Origin: Paraburkholderia humisilvae
Lineage (GTDB): Bacteria > Pseudomonadota > Gammaproteobacteria > Burkholderiales > Burkholderiaceae
NCBI RefSeq assembly: GCF_902859855.1
Contig: NZ_CADIKH010000005.1
Location: 124,001 to 188,000, forward strand
DNA length: 64,000 nt
Direction of reading: 5' to 3'
In this document: piece by piece, positions 7,858 to 17,337 of the stretch
Position numbering within the stretch: the stretch's first letter is position 1
Layout of the letters: every line of letters starts with the position of its first letter
Translations under genes and position numbers: made by a program
Notes under the pieces: generated by a model
Databases searched by the model: none
What the model was told of the DNA's origin: nothing
What the model saw: the letters and a program-made list of their open reading frames with translations, nothing else

Positions 7858-9282
7858 ATGCTGAGCGTTCTATCGAGAATCATCGACATCGCGATGGTCG
7901 CCTTGGGCGCCATGATCGCGGCCGCCGTGCACGTCGGGCACTTCACGTGGCTTGACGACATGCAAAGCATTTCGCTGACGTTCGACAGCCTGCTGGTCGT
8001 CGTGTTTTTTCCGGCGCTCGGCATCTATCAGTCGTGGCGCGGCAAGTCGCTGTATGACCTGCTGTGGCGCGTGTCGTGCGGCTGGCTGATGGTCGAACTG
8101 ACCGGCATCCTGATGAGCTTCAGCCTGCACCGCGCGGAACTGCTGTCGCGCCTGTGGCTTGGTTATTGGGCGGTGGCGAGCGTGGTACTGCTGATCGTCA
8201 CGAAGGCGGTCGTGCATACGGTGCTGAGGGGTTTGCGTCGCGAGGGCTTCAATCAGAAAGCGGTGGCGATCGTCGGCAGTGTGCCGTACGGCAAGTTTCT
8301 GATCGAGCAGATGAGGAGCCGTCCGGACGCGGGCTTCAAGCCGCTGGTCGTCTATACCGAAGATGGGGCGCGCAACCGCCGGGCGGACGATCCGCTCGAC
8401 GACCCTCAGGCGCTCGAACTCGAGCCGCACGACGTCGAAGGCGTGCCGGTCGAGCGGGACTTCGCGACGCTCGTGCAGACGATGCGTCGCGACGCGGTGC
8501 GCGAATTGTGGATGGCGTTGCCGATGTCGAAGGAACGCACGATTCATCGCTTCGTCACCGAGTTCCGCAACGATTTCGTGAACATCCGGTTCATTCCGGA
8601 CGTCAGGAGCCTGACGCTCTTCAATCAGCCGATGGTCGATCTGCTCGGCGTGCCGGCGATCAACCTCGCGGCGTCGCCGATCACCGATCTGCGCGTGCTG
8701 CCCAAGCGCGTGTTCGACCGCCTGTTCGCGCTGGCCGCATTGACCGCGCTGTCGCCGCTGATGCTCGTGATCGCCGTGCTGGTGAAGCTGTCGTCGCCGG
8801 GGCCGGTGTTTTTCCGGCAGAAACGCAAGGGCATCGACGGCAACCAGTTCGAGATCTACAAGTTTCGCTCGATGAAGATGCACAAGGAGGAAACCGGCAA
8901 GGTAACCCAGGCGACGCGGCGCGACCCGCGCATCACACCGGTCGGCGCGTTCCTGCGCCGCACGAGCCTCGATGAACTGCCGCAGTTCATTAATGTGCTC
9001 AAGGGCGAGATGTCGGTCGTCGGACCCCGCCCGCACGCACTCGAGCACGACGACATCTATAAGGACCTGGTGCGCGGCTACATGCATCGCTACCGGATCA
9101 AACCGGGCATCACCGGTTGGGCGCAGATCAACGGTTACCGCGGCGAAACCGACCGCATCGAAAAGATGATGGGACGCGTGAAGCTCGATCTGTACTACAT
9201 GCAGCACTGGACCTTCTGGCTTGACATGAAGATCGTCGTGCTGACCTTCTGGAAGGGCTTCGTCGGCAGCAATGCATATTGA
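7858..9282 (+). CDS. bceB: Undecaprenyl-phosphate glucose phosphotransferase
   Basis: This 474-residue inner-membrane enzyme starts the repeat unit by transferring glucose-1-phosphate from UDP-glucose to undecaprenyl phosphate. The N-terminal half has four hydrophobic helices and a CoA-binding-like fold ([19 protein letters not shown]). One more membrane helix (about 285-305) leads into the conserved bacterial sugar transferase domain: [52 protein letters not shown] and RPHALEHD. Length and layout match the WbaP/WcaJ family. GAGGT lies 9 bases before the ATG. It is first in the bceBCDEFGHIJK operon. Confidence 0.93.
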   Translation: MLSVLSRIIDIAMVALGAMIAAAVHVGHFTWLDDMQSISLTFDSLLVVVFFPALGIYQSWRGKSLYDLLWRVSCGWLMVELTGILMSFSLHRAELLSRLWLGYWAVASVVLLIVTKAVVHTVLRGLRREGFNQKAVAIVGSVPYGKFLIEQMRSRPDAGFKPLVVYTEDGARNRRADDPLDDPQALELEPHDVEGVPVERDFATLVQTMRRDAVRELWMALPMSKERTIHRFVTEFRNDFVNIRFIPDVRSLTLFNQPMVDLLGVPAINLAASPITDLRVLPKRVFDRLFALAALTALSPLMLVIAVLVKLSSPGPVFFRQKRKGIDGNQFEIYKFRSMKMHKEETGKVTQATRRDPRITPVGAFLRRTSLDELPQFINVLKGEMSVVGPRPHALEHDDIYKDLVRGYMHRYRIKPGITGWAQINGYRGETDRIEKMMGRVKLDLYYMQHWTFWLDMKIVVLTFWKGFVGSNAY

Positions 9283-9424
9283 AGGCACAGCGCAACGCGC
9301 AGCGCAACACCGCCGCGCCGCGCATTCGCGTTGACGCAGCGAACCCCTTCATTTTGCATTCGATCTGTATTCGCTTTTGTTTGTCGAACTCCAGTTGACC
9401 ACTCAATCTTTCGAGGTGTGATTC

Positions 9425-10843
9425 ATGAACGTGACGATCATTGGAACCGGATACGTAGGCCTCGTGACAGGCGCGTGTCTTGCCGACATCGGCAACGACG
9501 TCTTCTGTCTCGATGTCGATCAGCGCAAGATCGATGTGCTGAACGACGGCGGTGTGCCGATCCATGAGCCGGGCCTGCTGGAAATCATCGCGCGCAACCG
9601 CAAGGCGGGGCGCCTGAAGTTCTCGACCGATGTCGCGGCGTCGGTCGCGCACGGCGACATCCAGTTCATCGCAGTCGGCACGCCGCCGGATGAAGACGGT
9701 TCCGCGGATCTGCAATACGTACTCGCCGCCGCGCGCAACATCGGCAAGCATATGGACGGCTTCAAGGTGATCGTCGACAAGTCGACGGTGCCGGTCGGCA
9801 CCGCGCGCCGCGTGGCGGCGGCAGTGTCCGCGGAGCTTGCCGCGCGCGGCCTGAAGCAGATGTTCTCGGTGGTGTCGAACCCCGAGTTTCTGAAGGAAGG
9901 CGCCGCGGTCGAAGATTTCACGCGTCCGGACCGGATCGTGATCGGCTGCGATGAGGACGTGCCCGGCGAAAAAGCGCGCGAAATGATGAAGCGCCTCTAT
10001 GCGCCGTTTAACCGCAATCGCGAGCGCACGTTGTACATGGATGTCGGCTCGGCCGAGTTCACCAAGTACGCGGCGAACGCGATGCTCGCGACGCGCATTT
10101 CGTTCATGAATGAGCTCGCGAACCTCGCCGACCGCGTCGGCGCCGATATCGAAGCGGTGCGCCGCGGGATCGGCTCCGACCCGCGCATCGGCTACGACTT
10201 CCTGTACGCCGGCTGCGGCTACGGCGGCTCATGCTTCCCGAAGGACGTGCAGGCGCTGATTCGGATCGGCAATGAGCACAGCCACGGCCTGCGCATTCTC
10301 GAAGCCGTTGAAGCGGTCAACGACGAGCAGAAGAAGATTCTCGCGAACAAGATCGTCGAGCGTCTCGGCGGCGACCTGGCGGGCCGCACCTTCGCGGTAT
10401 GGGGCCTTGCCTTCAAGCCGAACACCGACGATATGCGCGAAGCGCCGAGCCGTCCGCTGATCGCGGAGCTGCTGGCGCGCGGCGCGAAGGTGAAAGCGTA
10501 CGATCCGGTCGCGATGGACGAAGCGAGGCGTGTGCTCGCGCTCGATCTCGAGAACATGCCGAAGCGTCATGCACGGCTGTCGTTCGTGGAGGAGGAGATG
10601 GAAGCCGCGCGTGACGCCGACGCGCTCGTCATCCTCACCGAGTGGAAGGTGTTCAAGAGCCCGGACTTCGACAGCCTGAAATCGCATCTGAAGACGCCGG
10701 TGATTTTCGACGGACGCAACCTGTACGAGCCGGAGTCGATGCGCGAACTCGGCATCGAGTATCACGCGATCGGCCGGCAGCACGCGCAGCAGGATGCAAC
10801 GGTGCGCGATGCATCAAAGGCGATGGCCAGCGCGCCGCTTTGA
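9425..10843 (+). CDS. bceC: UDP-glucose 6-dehydrogenase
   Basis: This 472-residue enzyme oxidises UDP-glucose to UDP-glucuronate with two NAD+, giving the glucuronic acid donor of cepacian. The N-terminal Rossmann fold reads [20 protein letters not shown]. The central segment [14 protein letters not shown] and the catalytic Cys in [14 protein letters not shown] are both present, and the C-terminal UDP-binding domain contains [17 protein letters not shown]. Nothing is missing. CGAGGT lies about 7 bases before the ATG. The 30-residue C-terminal tail beyond IEYHAIGR is extra and polar, of unknown significance. Confidence 0.94.
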   Translation: MNVTIIGTGYVGLVTGACLADIGNDVFCLDVDQRKIDVLNDGGVPIHEPGLLEIIARNRKAGRLKFSTDVAASVAHGDIQFIAVGTPPDEDGSADLQYVLAAARNIGKHMDGFKVIVDKSTVPVGTARRVAAAVSAELAARGLKQMFSVVSNPEFLKEGAAVEDFTRPDRIVIGCDEDVPGEKAREMMKRLYAPFNRNRERTLYMDVGSAEFTKYAANAMLATRISFMNELANLADRVGADIEAVRRGIGSDPRIGYDFLYAGCGYGGSCFPKDVQALIRIGNEHSHGLRILEAVEAVNDEQKKILANKIVERLGGDLAGRTFAVWGLAFKPNTDDMREAPSRPLIAELLARGAKVKAYDPVAMDEARRVLALDLENMPKRHARLSFVEEEMEAARDADALVILTEWKVFKSPDFDSLKSHLKTPVIFDGRNLYEPESMRELGIEYHAIGRQHAQQDATVRDASKAMASAPL

Positions 10844-10857
10844 AAAGCATTGCGCAC

Positions 10858-10877
10858 GCGGCCTGCTTGCAGGCCGC
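10858..10877 (+). terminator. Intra-operon hairpin between bceC and bceD
   Basis: A perfect 8-bp stem (GCGGCCTG, loop CTTG, CAGGCCGC) begins 15 bases after the bceC stop. It is followed within 11 bases by TTTTG. It may act as a partial terminator that lowers expression of the downstream export genes, or as an mRNA stabiliser. Confidence 0.5.
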
Positions 10878-10968
10878 TGACAGGTCGTTTTGACAACCCG
10901 CTTGAGAACTTCACCCGCAATTACACAGAGAACCGCCAAACCGAAAAACGCCATCCACGGATATCGCC

Positions 10969-11412
10969 ATGTTCGCCAATGTCCTGATCGTGTGCCACGC
11001 CAACGTCTGTCGGTCGCCCGCGGCCGAGATGCTGTTCAAGGTCCACCAGCACAGCCACTCGGGCGCGCAGATTGCTTTTCACTCCGCCGGTATCCGCGCG
11101 GTCGACGGTGACGGGATGGATCCGGTAATGCGGCGCCTGCTCGCGGAGCGCGGCGTAACGGCGGGTGAGCATCAGGCACGGCGCCTGAACAGGCAGATGG
11201 TGCGTGATGCGGACCTGGTGCTCGTGACCGAGCAGCGCCAGGTGAAGGATGTCGAAGCGCTGGACCCGGCCGCACGTGGCAAGGTCCATGCGCTTGGCAA
11301 ATGGGAGGGGTCTGACGTGGTCGACCCGTACGGAGGCGAAGAGCGGGAATACCGCGAAAGCCTGGTGCTGATCGAACATCTGGTCATGGGATGGCTCAAT
11401 AAAATATGCTGA
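10969..11412 (+). CDS. bceD: Low-molecular-weight protein tyrosine phosphatase
   Basis: This 147-residue cytoplasmic phosphatase of the Wzb type removes phosphate from the autokinase BceF. The P-loop CHANVCRSP carries the catalytic Cys9 and Arg15; family members usually have GN where HAN occurs here. The general-acid Asp is in VVDPYGGEEREYRES near residue 120. Its end overlaps bceE by 7 bases, so the two are translationally coupled. Phosphatase and kinase in one operon fit Wzx/Wzy-type export control. Confidence 0.92.
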   Translation: MFANVLIVCHANVCRSPAAEMLFKVHQHSHSGAQIAFHSAGIRAVDGDGMDPVMRRLLAERGVTAGEHQARRLNRQMVRDADLVLVTEQRQVKDVEALDPAARGKVHALGKWEGSDVVDPYGGEEREYRESLVLIEHLVMGWLNKIC

Positions 11413-12584
11413 AGCGAAATATCACTTGTCTGTTTCTCGTCGCGCTGACGGTTTTTCTGTCGGCCTGTGCGGTTGCGCCCGGGTATCACCTCGACACGTC
11501 GCGCCTGAATGACCCGGGACCGACCGGTCCGCAGCCGACCTATGACGTCAAGACGATCGACGCGCAGCTGATCGTCGAGCAGGCGAAGTTCGCCGCCGCG
11601 ATGGCGCAGCCGCCGCTGCCACCGTCGCGCTATGACCGCGGCAACTACGTCTATCACGTCCAGCCGCAGGACATTCTCGGCATCACCGTGTGGAATCACC
11701 CGGAACTGACGACGCAGAGCGGCACGACGCTGTCGACCGGCGGCAATACGACGCAGACGATCGCGAGCACGCTGCAGCAGCCGTATACGACCGCGCTGCC
11801 CGGCCAGGCCGACCCGTTCGGTCAGACGGTGACACCCGACGGCACGATCTTTTTCCCGTTCGTCGGGCGTATTCGCGCGGCCGGCAAGACCACGTCGCAA
11901 ATCCGTGACGAACTCTCGGTCGCGCTCGTGCCGTACATCAAGAATCCGCAAGTCGACGTACGCGTGCTCGCGTATCGCAGCCAGATGGTCGACGTGACCG
12001 GCGACGTGAAGACCCCCGGGCCGCTCGCGATCAGCGATGTGCCGTTGAATCTGTCCGATGCGATCGCCCGCTCGGGCGGCACGAACCCCGACTCGGACCT
12101 GCAGCGCGTGCGTCTGACACGCGACAAGAAGCTCTACATCCTGAACGCGGATGCGATGCTCGATCGCGGCGACACCTCGCAAAACGTGCTGCTGCAGCCA
12201 GGCGACGTGATCAACGTGCCCGACCGCACCGATAGCCGCATCTTCGTGATGGGCGAGGTGAAGACGCCGTCCACGATGAACATGCTGAAGGGCCGCTTCA
12301 CGATCGCCGATGCGTTGACCGGCGCGGGCGGCATTCTCGACACCGATGCGAACCCGCGGCAGATCTTCGTGATGCGCGGCATGCGCGACAACCCGACCTC
12401 GCCGGAGATTTTCCGGCTCGACCTGACGCAGCCCGATGCGGTGATGCTGACCTCGCAGTTCCAGCTTCAGCCGCTTGACGTGGTGTACGTGGGCACGGCG
12501 GTCGGCGCGACGTTCAACCGCATGATCCAGCAGATTCTGCCGACCCTGCAGTCCGTGTTCTTCATCAAGGAGCTGACGAACTGA
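11406..12584 (+). CDS. bceE: Outer-membrane polysaccharide export lipoprotein (Wza type)
   Basis: A 392-residue lipoprotein with lipobox VFLSAC (Cys21) that should assemble as the outer-membrane channel for the polymer. The PES domain reads VQPQDILGITVWNHPELT, and the following SLBB repeats are recognisable in MVDVTGDVKTPGPLAISD and FVMGEVKTPSTMNMLKGR. The C-terminus ends in a helix (RMIQQILPTLQSVFFIKEL), as expected for the Wza amphipathic barrel. It is preceded by overlapping bceD and followed by a 289-base gap with a strong nested hairpin before bceF. Confidence 0.92.
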   Translation: MLKRNITCLFLVALTVFLSACAVAPGYHLDTSRLNDPGPTGPQPTYDVKTIDAQLIVEQAKFAAAMAQPPLPPSRYDRGNYVYHVQPQDILGITVWNHPELTTQSGTTLSTGGNTTQTIASTLQQPYTTALPGQADPFGQTVTPDGTIFFPFVGRIRAAGKTTSQIRDELSVALVPYIKNPQVDVRVLAYRSQMVDVTGDVKTPGPLAISDVPLNLSDAIARSGGTNPDSDLQRVRLTRDKKLYILNADAMLDRGDTSQNVLLQPGDVINVPDRTDSRIFVMGEVKTPSTMNMLKGRFTIADALTGAGGILDTDANPRQIFVMRGMRDNPTSPEIFRLDLTQPDAVMLTSQFQLQPLDVVYVGTAVGATFNRMIQQILPTLQSVFFIKELTN

Positions 12585-12594
12585 TGCCGCGTTC

Positions 12595-12647
12595 CGGCCG
12601 CCGTTGCAGCGTCGCGGGTTTGCCGCGACGGCGCGCCGCGGCGGCCG
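12595..12647 (+). terminator. Nested hairpin between bceE and bceF
   Basis: An outer 9-bp stem (CGGCCGCCG at 12595-12603 with CGGCGGCCG at 12639-12647) encloses an inner 8-bp stem (CGTCGCGG/CCGCGACG, 12610-12630, 5-base loop). It starts 10 bases after the bceE stop and lies in the longest gap of the operon. There is no T-run. It is probably a partial terminator, processing site or stabiliser that changes the bceE to bceF ratio. Confidence 0.5.
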
Positions 12648-12873
12648 CTTGAAGCGCCGCGCAAGCCAAGGGAATCAGGAAGGGAAGCGAACCGGACGGT
12701 GGCGGAATGTCGGTCCGTCTCCGTTCCGCTTTCGTCCTGCTTTTGCCTTGATTGACTGCTGCTGAATCGCCGGCGGCCGGGTAGGGCAGCAACCGTGCTG
12801 CGACCCGTGCTGTCCCTGAAACCGCAGTAAGCCTGAAACGCCGTAAGGCACCCGAACCAACGGGGATCGAACC

Positions 12874-15105
12874 GTGAGTACTCAAGTCAACACGCATCTG
12901 GCCATCCAGGGCCGCACCGAGGAAGAGGACGTCGTCCTCGGCCAGCTGATCCAGACGATCATCGACGACATCTGGTGGCTGATCGCGGTCGCCGCGACGA
13001 TCATCGCGATAGCGGGCGTGTACTGCTACATTGCGAAGCCGATCTATTCGGCCGATGCGCATGTGCGCGTCGAGCAGCAGGACAACACGTCGCAGGCGCT
13101 CACGCAAAACCAGACCGGTGCGCCGATCTCGACCGGTGCCGGCGGGGCGGCCTCGCTGCCGACCGACGCCGAGATCGAGATCATCAAAAGCCGCGGCGTG
13201 CTGGGGCCGGTCGTGCAGCAGATGAAGCTGAACTTCTCGGTTGCGCCGAAGACGTTCCCGTTTCTCGGCCGCCTCGCGGCTCGCTTGCACAAGTCCGACG
13301 ATCTCGCGAAGCCGTGGTTCGGCCTGAAGTCGTATGCATGGGGAGGTGAGCAGGCCACCGTCGACTCAATCGAAGTGACGCCTGGGCTCGAAGGCAAGCC
13401 GCTGACGATGACCGCGCTCGGCGATAGCCAGTACGAACTGCACGCGCCGGACGGTCAACTGCTGTTGCGCGGCCAGGTCGGCCAGACCGCGCAGGGCGGC
13501 GGCGTGACGCTGCTCGTCGACAAGCTGGTCGCGCGGACGGGTACGCAGTTCACCGTGACGCGCTTCAATGACCTCGATGCGATCGCCGGCTTCCAGTCGG
13601 CGGTCAAGGTGACCGAGCAGGGCAAGCAGACCGGCGTGATCGAGATTTCGCTCGAAAGCGGCGATCCGGATCAGGCCGCGGCGATTGCGAACGCGGTCGC
13701 GCAGTCGTACCTGAACGAGCACATCCAGACCAAGCAGGCCGACGCGAGCCGGATGCTCGACTTCCTGAAGAGCGAGGAACCGCGCCTGAAGTCCGACCTC
13801 GAGAACGCCGAAGCGGCGCTGACCGCATACCAGAGCAAGTCCGGTTCGATCAATGCATCGGATGAAGCGACCATCTACCTGAACGGCGCAGTCGAGTACC
13901 AGAAGCAGATCGCGTCGCTGAAGATGCAGATCGCGTCGTTGCAGCAGACCTATGCGGACGATCACCCGATCATCAAGGCGGCGCGCCAGCAGATGGCCGA
14001 ACTGCAGGCGCAGGAGGCGAGCTATTCGGCGCGCTTCCGCGATTTGCCGGCGACCGAAGTGCGCGCGGTGCAGCTGCAACGCGATGCGAAGGTCGCGGAA
14101 GACATCTACGTGCTGCTGCTCAACCGCGTGCAGGAGCTGTCGGTGCAGCGCGCCGGCACGGGCGGCAACGTGCATATCGTCGACGCGGCGCTGCGCCCGG
14201 GCGAGCCCGTCAAGCCGAAGAAATTCCTGATCCTGTCGGCGGCGACGATCCTCGGCCTGATCGCCGGCATCGGCCTCGTGCTGGTCCGCCGCAACATGTT
14301 CAAGGGCATCGACGATCCGGAACACGTCGAGCGCATCTTCCACCTGCCGGTATACGGGCTCGTGCCGCTGTCGGCCGAGCAGGCGGTGCTCGAAAACCAG
14401 GTGGTGCGCGGCGCGGCGCGCGAGCGCCAGGTGCTCGCGAACGCAAAGCCGAAGGATGTCTGCATCGAAGCGCTGCGCAGCCTGCGCACGTCGATCCAGT
14501 TCACGCTGATGGACGCGCGCAACCGCATCATCATGCTGACCGGCCCGATGCCGGCGGTCGGCAAGAGCTTCCTGACCGTCAACCTCGCGGTGCTGCTCGC
14601 GCACTCGGGCAAACGCGTGCTGATGATCGACGGCGACATGCGGCGCGGTTCGCTCGAACGGCACCTGGGCGGCCCGCAGGCGAACGGCCTGTCCGAGCTG
14701 CTGTCCGGGCAGATCTCGCTCGAAGAAGCGATCCGCCCGAGCGACACGCCGGGGCTGTTCTTCATCTCGTGCGGCGTGCGTCCGCCGAACCCGTCGGAAC
14801 TGCTGATGTCGCCGCGTCTGCCGCAGTATCTGGACGCGCTGCAAAAGCGCTACGACGTCGTGCTGATCGATACGCCGCCGGTGCTGGCGGTGACCGACGC
14901 ATCGATTATCGGCGGCTACGCGGGCTCGACGTTCTTCGTCGTGCGCTCGGGCATGCATACCGAAAACGAGATCAGCGATTCGCTCAAGCGGCTAAGTGTG
15001 GCCGGCGTGCATGTGCAAGGCGCGATTTTCAACGCGATGCCGACCCGCGCGCGCGGCGGTTACGACCGCAGCTACGCGGCCGTGCAGGAATATCTGAGCA
15101 ACTGA
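12874..15105 (+). CDS. bceF: Polysaccharide co-polymerase / bacterial tyrosine autokinase (Wzc type)
   Basis: This 743-residue inner-membrane protein starts at GTG. It has the two-helix Wzz topology: a first helix at about 32-52 (WLIAVAATIIAIAGVYCY), a large periplasmic domain with coiled coil, and a second helix at about 452-470 (FLILSAATILGLIAGIGLV). The cytoplasmic BY-kinase domain follows, with Walker A GPMPAVGKSFLTV, Walker A' VLMIDGDMRRGS and Walker B VVLIDTPPVLAV. The C-terminal tail (GGYDRSYAAVQEYLSN) holds three Tyr, the expected autophosphorylation cluster. It controls chain length and export with BceE and is dephosphorylated by BceD. Confidence 0.94.
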   Translation: MSTQVNTHLAIQGRTEEEDVVLGQLIQTIIDDIWWLIAVAATIIAIAGVYCYIAKPIYSADAHVRVEQQDNTSQALTQNQTGAPISTGAGGAASLPTDAEIEIIKSRGVLGPVVQQMKLNFSVAPKTFPFLGRLAARLHKSDDLAKPWFGLKSYAWGGEQATVDSIEVTPGLEGKPLTMTALGDSQYELHAPDGQLLLRGQVGQTAQGGGVTLLVDKLVARTGTQFTVTRFNDLDAIAGFQSAVKVTEQGKQTGVIEISLESGDPDQAAAIANAVAQSYLNEHIQTKQADASRMLDFLKSEEPRLKSDLENAEAALTAYQSKSGSINASDEATIYLNGAVEYQKQIASLKMQIASLQQTYADDHPIIKAARQQMAELQAQEASYSARFRDLPATEVRAVQLQRDAKVAEDIYVLLLNRVQELSVQRAGTGGNVHIVDAALRPGEPVKPKKFLILSAATILGLIAGIGLVLVRRNMFKGIDDPEHVERIFHLPVYGLVPLSAEQAVLENQVVRGAARERQVLANAKPKDVCIEALRSLRTSIQFTLMDARNRIIMLTGPMPAVGKSFLTVNLAVLLAHSGKRVLMIDGDMRRGSLERHLGGPQANGLSELLSGQISLEEAIRPSDTPGLFFISCGVRPPNPSELLMSPRLPQYLDALQKRYDVVLIDTPPVLAVTDASIIGGYAGSTFFVVRSGMHTENEISDSLKRLSVAGVHVQGAIFNAMPTRARGGYDRSYAAVQEYLSN

Positions 15106-15147
15106 TGGGACGAACGACAACGGCTTGAGCCTGTAGGGAGTGCCTCG

Positions 15148-16068
15148 ATGAAAATAACGGTACTGGTTCCGACCTTTCGTCGTCCGGACGATCTGACGCG
15201 CTGCCTTGCCGCGCTCGAGCGGCAGCGGCGCACACCGGACGAAGTCGTGGTGGTCGCGCGTCCCGACGACGAGCTGACTCACGCGTGCCTGCGCGCGCAT
15301 CTAGCCGCGCGCCGCCTGCCGCTAACCATTGCGCCGGTCGATCTGCCGGGGCAGGTGGCTGCGCTCAATCGCGGCCTCGATGCGGCGAGCGGCGACGTGA
15401 TCGCGATCACCGATGACGACGCGGCGCCGCACGCCGACTGGGTCCAGCGCATCGAAGCGCATTTCGCCGCGGACCCGCAACTGGGAGCGCTCGGCGGGCG
15501 CGACTGGGTGCATCAGAAGGGCGGCGTGCTGAGCGGCTCGCGGGAGCGGGTCGGCAAGCTGACGCCGTCGGGCAAGATGATCGGCAACCATCATCTCGGC
15601 GTCGGCGGCGCGCGCGAGGTGGACATGCTGAAAGGCGCGAACATGAGCTACCGGCGCGCGGCGGTGCGCACCCTGCGTTTCGACACGCGGCTGCGCGGTG
15701 CGGGCGCCCAGGTGCACAACGACATGGCGTTCAGCATGAGCGTGAAGAAGGCGGGCTGGAAGCTCGTCTACGACCCGCGCGTCGCGGTCGATCATTTCCC
15801 CGCCGAGCGTCACGACGATGACCGCCGCGACGCACAGTCGCTGACCGCGGCACGCAACGCCGCGTACAACCTGCATCTGATCCTGCGCGCGCATTTGCCG
15901 CCGCTGCGCCGCGAGACCGCGTGGTGGTGGTACGCGATGGTCGGCACGCGCGTGTATCCGGGTTTCGCGCATGCGGTGCTCGCGGTCGTGTCGCGCAAGC
16001 GTGCGCAGCTTTCACGCTGGAAAGCGGTGCGCACCGGCGCGCGCGAAGCACGCCGCGCGCTGTTGTGA
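15148..16068 (+). CDS. bceG: Family 2 glycosyltransferase
   Basis: This 306-residue GT-A fold transferase opens with the family 2 pattern MKITVLVPTFRRPDDLTRCL. It has the metal-binding acidic cluster ITDDDAAPHADW near residue 92, followed by LKGANMSYRRAAV. Near the C-terminus comes a hydrophobic segment around residues 250-290. It adds one sugar to the lipid-linked cepacian repeat on the cytoplasmic face; the sequence does not tell which. It follows bceF by 42 bases, with AGGGAG before the ATG. Confidence 0.88.
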   Translation: MKITVLVPTFRRPDDLTRCLAALERQRRTPDEVVVVARPDDELTHACLRAHLAARRLPLTIAPVDLPGQVAALNRGLDAASGDVIAITDDDAAPHADWVQRIEAHFAADPQLGALGGRDWVHQKGGVLSGSRERVGKLTPSGKMIGNHHLGVGGAREVDMLKGANMSYRRAAVRTLRFDTRLRGAGAQVHNDMAFSMSVKKAGWKLVYDPRVAVDHFPAERHDDDRRDAQSLTAARNAAYNLHLILRAHLPPLRRETAWWWYAMVGTRVYPGFAHAVLAVVSRKRAQLSRWKAVRTGAREARRALL

Positions 16069-16194
16069 AGCGGCGGCGCCGCTTCGTGTTTTGCATTGCG
16101 TTTTCGCATCACGTTTTCGTCGTACTGCCTTGTGCCGATGATCACGATGCCCCGCGCGATGTGCCATTGACCTCGCAGACCGGAGTGCCCCTGC

Positions 16195-17334
16195 ATGAGC
16201 ATCAACGTCAACGTCCATCTGTTTTACGGCGCGGACCCGCGCACCTATCGCAAGGGCGACAACATCGGCTGTCTGTACGGCTATCACCACGCGCAGTCCG
16301 ACGAGTTTCATCTGACGTACTCGGAGGACGCCCGCGAAAGCAGGCCGGTGAAGCTCGTGCGCCGCGCATTGAAGGCACTGATCGGCTTCGACATGATTCA
16401 CACCTGGCGCAATCGCGAGCAGATTCTGCGCTCGGACGTCATCTGGACCCACACGGAACAGGAACATCTGGCGGTCGCGCTGCTGCTGTTGCTGCATGAC
16501 TACCGGTTTCGTGACCGCGTGCGGCCGCTGCTGCTCGCGCAAAGCATCTGGCTGTTCGACAAATGGTCCGACTACGGGGTGCTGCGGCGCTGGCTGTACC
16601 GCAAGCTGATCGCGCGCGCGGACGTGCTGACCACGCACTCGACCCTGAACGCGGCGCTCTGCCAGCGCTACTTGCAGCGCGATGCGATCAAGGTGTGCTA
16701 CGGCCTGAATACCGGCGACTTCCCGGTGCGCCAGCCGGATGCCTGGGAGCCGCATACGCCGCTGCGCATCGCGGCGATCGGCAACGACCGCGACCGCGAC
16801 TGGCGCACGCTGATCGAAGCGTTCGGCAACGACGCGCGTTTCGAGGTGCGGCTCGCGACGCGGCGGCGCGTGCCAGTGTCGTTGCGCGCGCCGAACGTCG
16901 AGATCGCGTCGGCGTCGGGCATCGAGAAGCAGCGCCAGCTGTATGAGTGGGCCGATCTGATGGTCGTGCCGCTGCGGCCCAACTCGCACGCCTCCGGTCT
17001 CACGGTGACGCTCGAGGCCGCGGCGGTCGGCAAGCCGATGGTGGTGTCCGACGTCGGCGGCCTGACGGAATACTTTTCGGCCAGCGCGGCAAGCTATGTG
17101 CCGCCGTTCGACCCGCAGGCGCTGCGCGAGGCGGCCGAGCGTCTGGTCGCGGCGCCGGACGACGCGCTGCGCCAGGCGCGCGCCGCGGCGGCCGAACTGC
17201 TGTCGCGTGATTTCACGACACGACACTTCGCGCTGCAGCACGTGCGGATTACGCGCGACCTGCTACAGCGCCGCGGGCGTGAGTCGGAGCGCGGCATGCC
17301 CGCGGACGGCGTCGGCCACCGCGGAGGGGCGTAG
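16195..17334 (+). CDS. bceH: Glycosyltransferase of GT-B fold
   Basis: This is a 379-residue protein. The C-terminal half carries a family 4-like donor-binding pattern: IAAIGNDRDRDWRTLIEAF, then YEWADLMVVPLRPNSHASG, TLEAAAVGKPMVVSDVGG and the E7-type glutamates. The N-terminal half is less conserved but shows the expected acceptor-domain helices. It adds a sugar to the repeat unit; specificity cannot be read from sequence. Its position between bceG and the polymerase agrees with bceH of the cepacian cluster. Its stop is 3 bases before the next start. Confidence 0.87.
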   Translation: MSINVNVHLFYGADPRTYRKGDNIGCLYGYHHAQSDEFHLTYSEDARESRPVKLVRRALKALIGFDMIHTWRNREQILRSDVIWTHTEQEHLAVALLLLLHDYRFRDRVRPLLLAQSIWLFDKWSDYGVLRRWLYRKLIARADVLTTHSTLNAALCQRYLQRDAIKVCYGLNTGDFPVRQPDAWEPHTPLRIAAIGNDRDRDWRTLIEAFGNDARFEVRLATRRRVPVSLRAPNVEIASASGIEKQRQLYEWADLMVVPLRPNSHASGLTVTLEAAAVGKPMVVSDVGGLTEYFSASAASYVPPFDPQALREAAERLVAAPDDALRQARAAAAELLSRDFTTRHFALQHVRITRDLLQRRGRESERGMPADGVGHRGGA

Positions 17335-17337
17335 GCG

